The position numbers and the translations under genes are program-made. From the NCBI GenBank assembly GCA_017411885.1, contig JAFQPF010000021.1, forward strand, positions 1-5,019: a DNA stretch of 5,019 nucleotides, given 5' to 3'. Under the pieces are notes generated by a model. That model did no database searches and had not been told where the DNA came from. It saw only the letters and a list, made by a program, of their open reading frames with translations. Shown piece by piece: positions 4,834 to 5,019 of this stretch. The stretch's first letter is position 1; the number at the start of each line of letters is the position of its first letter. This stretch comes from Clostridia bacterium (GTDB taxonomy: Bacteria; Bacillota_A; Clostridia; Oscillospirales; CAG-272).

Positions 4834-5019
4834 TTGAAAACCAACACCCGAAAGCTCGTTCTCACAGCTATTCTTACTGCTCTTGTCATTATTCTTCAGT
4901 TTATGGGCGCTTTTATAAAGCTTGGTCCATTCTCGATATCGCTCGATCTCATTACGATCGTAAACGGCGCGGCTACATGCGGCACGGGTGTATGTTCGTG
5001 GCTCGGATTTATGTACGGC
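4834..5019 (+). CDS. Probable ECF transporter S component, 5' part only
   Basis: The substrate-binding membrane subunit of an energy-coupling factor importer, which would work with a shared EcfA/EcfA'/EcfT module encoded elsewhere. Only 62 residues are in the window. Seen: a basic N-terminus (KTNTRK), a first membrane helix at about 8-27 (LVLTAILTALVIILQFMGAF), then LGPFSISLDLITIVNGAA and SWLGFMYG. This follows the S-component pattern of a first helix, a GPFSISL-type segment, a helix with GA, and a GxxFG-like end. It starts with TTG: AGGAG at 4821-4825 lies 8 bases upstream, whereas the in-frame GTG at 4825 overlaps that site. Divergent from the LysRS gene, with its own promoter. The solute cannot be told from this part; a lysine link suggested by the neighbour would be speculation. 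Confidence 0.75.
   Translation, partial: MKTNTRKLVLTAILTALVIILQFMGAFIKLGPFSISLDLITIVNGAATCGTGVCSWLGFMYG

Overview
The window looks like chromosomal DNA of a moderately AT-rich Gram-positive gut anaerobe of the class Clostridia, most likely a Ruminococcus-like member of the Oscillospiraceae. The reasons are strong purine-rich Shine-Dalgarno sequences (GGAGG), near-consensus sigma-A promoters with TTGACA/TATAAT boxes, a TTG start codon, very AT-rich intergenic DNA, and the combination of a cytoplasmic GH3 beta-glucosidase, a class I lysyl-tRNA synthetase and an ECF-type transporter S component. This placement is inferred from style and gene content; there is no rRNA marker.

Layout from left to right. 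(1) 1-1776, minus strand: the first 592 residues of a glycoside hydrolase family 3 enzyme, running off the left edge, with its own promoter and a leader holding two inverted repeats. (2) About 1777-2303: a 527-base AT-rich intergenic region between two divergent genes. It holds the GH3 promoter and leader, a stretch with three spaced TTTTCAA repeats, and the promoter and leader of the next gene. (3) 2304-2564, plus strand: an 86-residue orphan protein with a good ribosome binding site. (4) 2567-2591: a strong GC-rich hairpin between convergent genes, acting as the terminator of the synthetase. (5) 2604-4652, minus strand: a complete class I lysyl-tRNA synthetase with a fused C-terminal tRNA-binding domain of the kind seen on MetRS. 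(6) 4653-4833: a compact divergent promoter region with two strong promoters back to back. (7) 4834-5019, plus strand: the first 62 residues of a probable ECF transporter S component, running off the right edge.

The genes do not form one pathway. The GH3 enzyme would split short beta-linked oligosaccharides after uptake. The synthetase is a housekeeping translation enzyme. The S component would capture a vitamin or other small solute whose identity cannot be read from 62 residues. Each gene appears to be its own transcription unit.

The most interesting points are the domain fusion on the class I LysRS, a perfect hairpin lying between its Shine-Dalgarno sequence and its start codon, and the uncharacterised 86-residue protein. 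I see no CRISPR array, insertion sequence, tRNA, prophage or defence system, and I do not claim a new biological system here.
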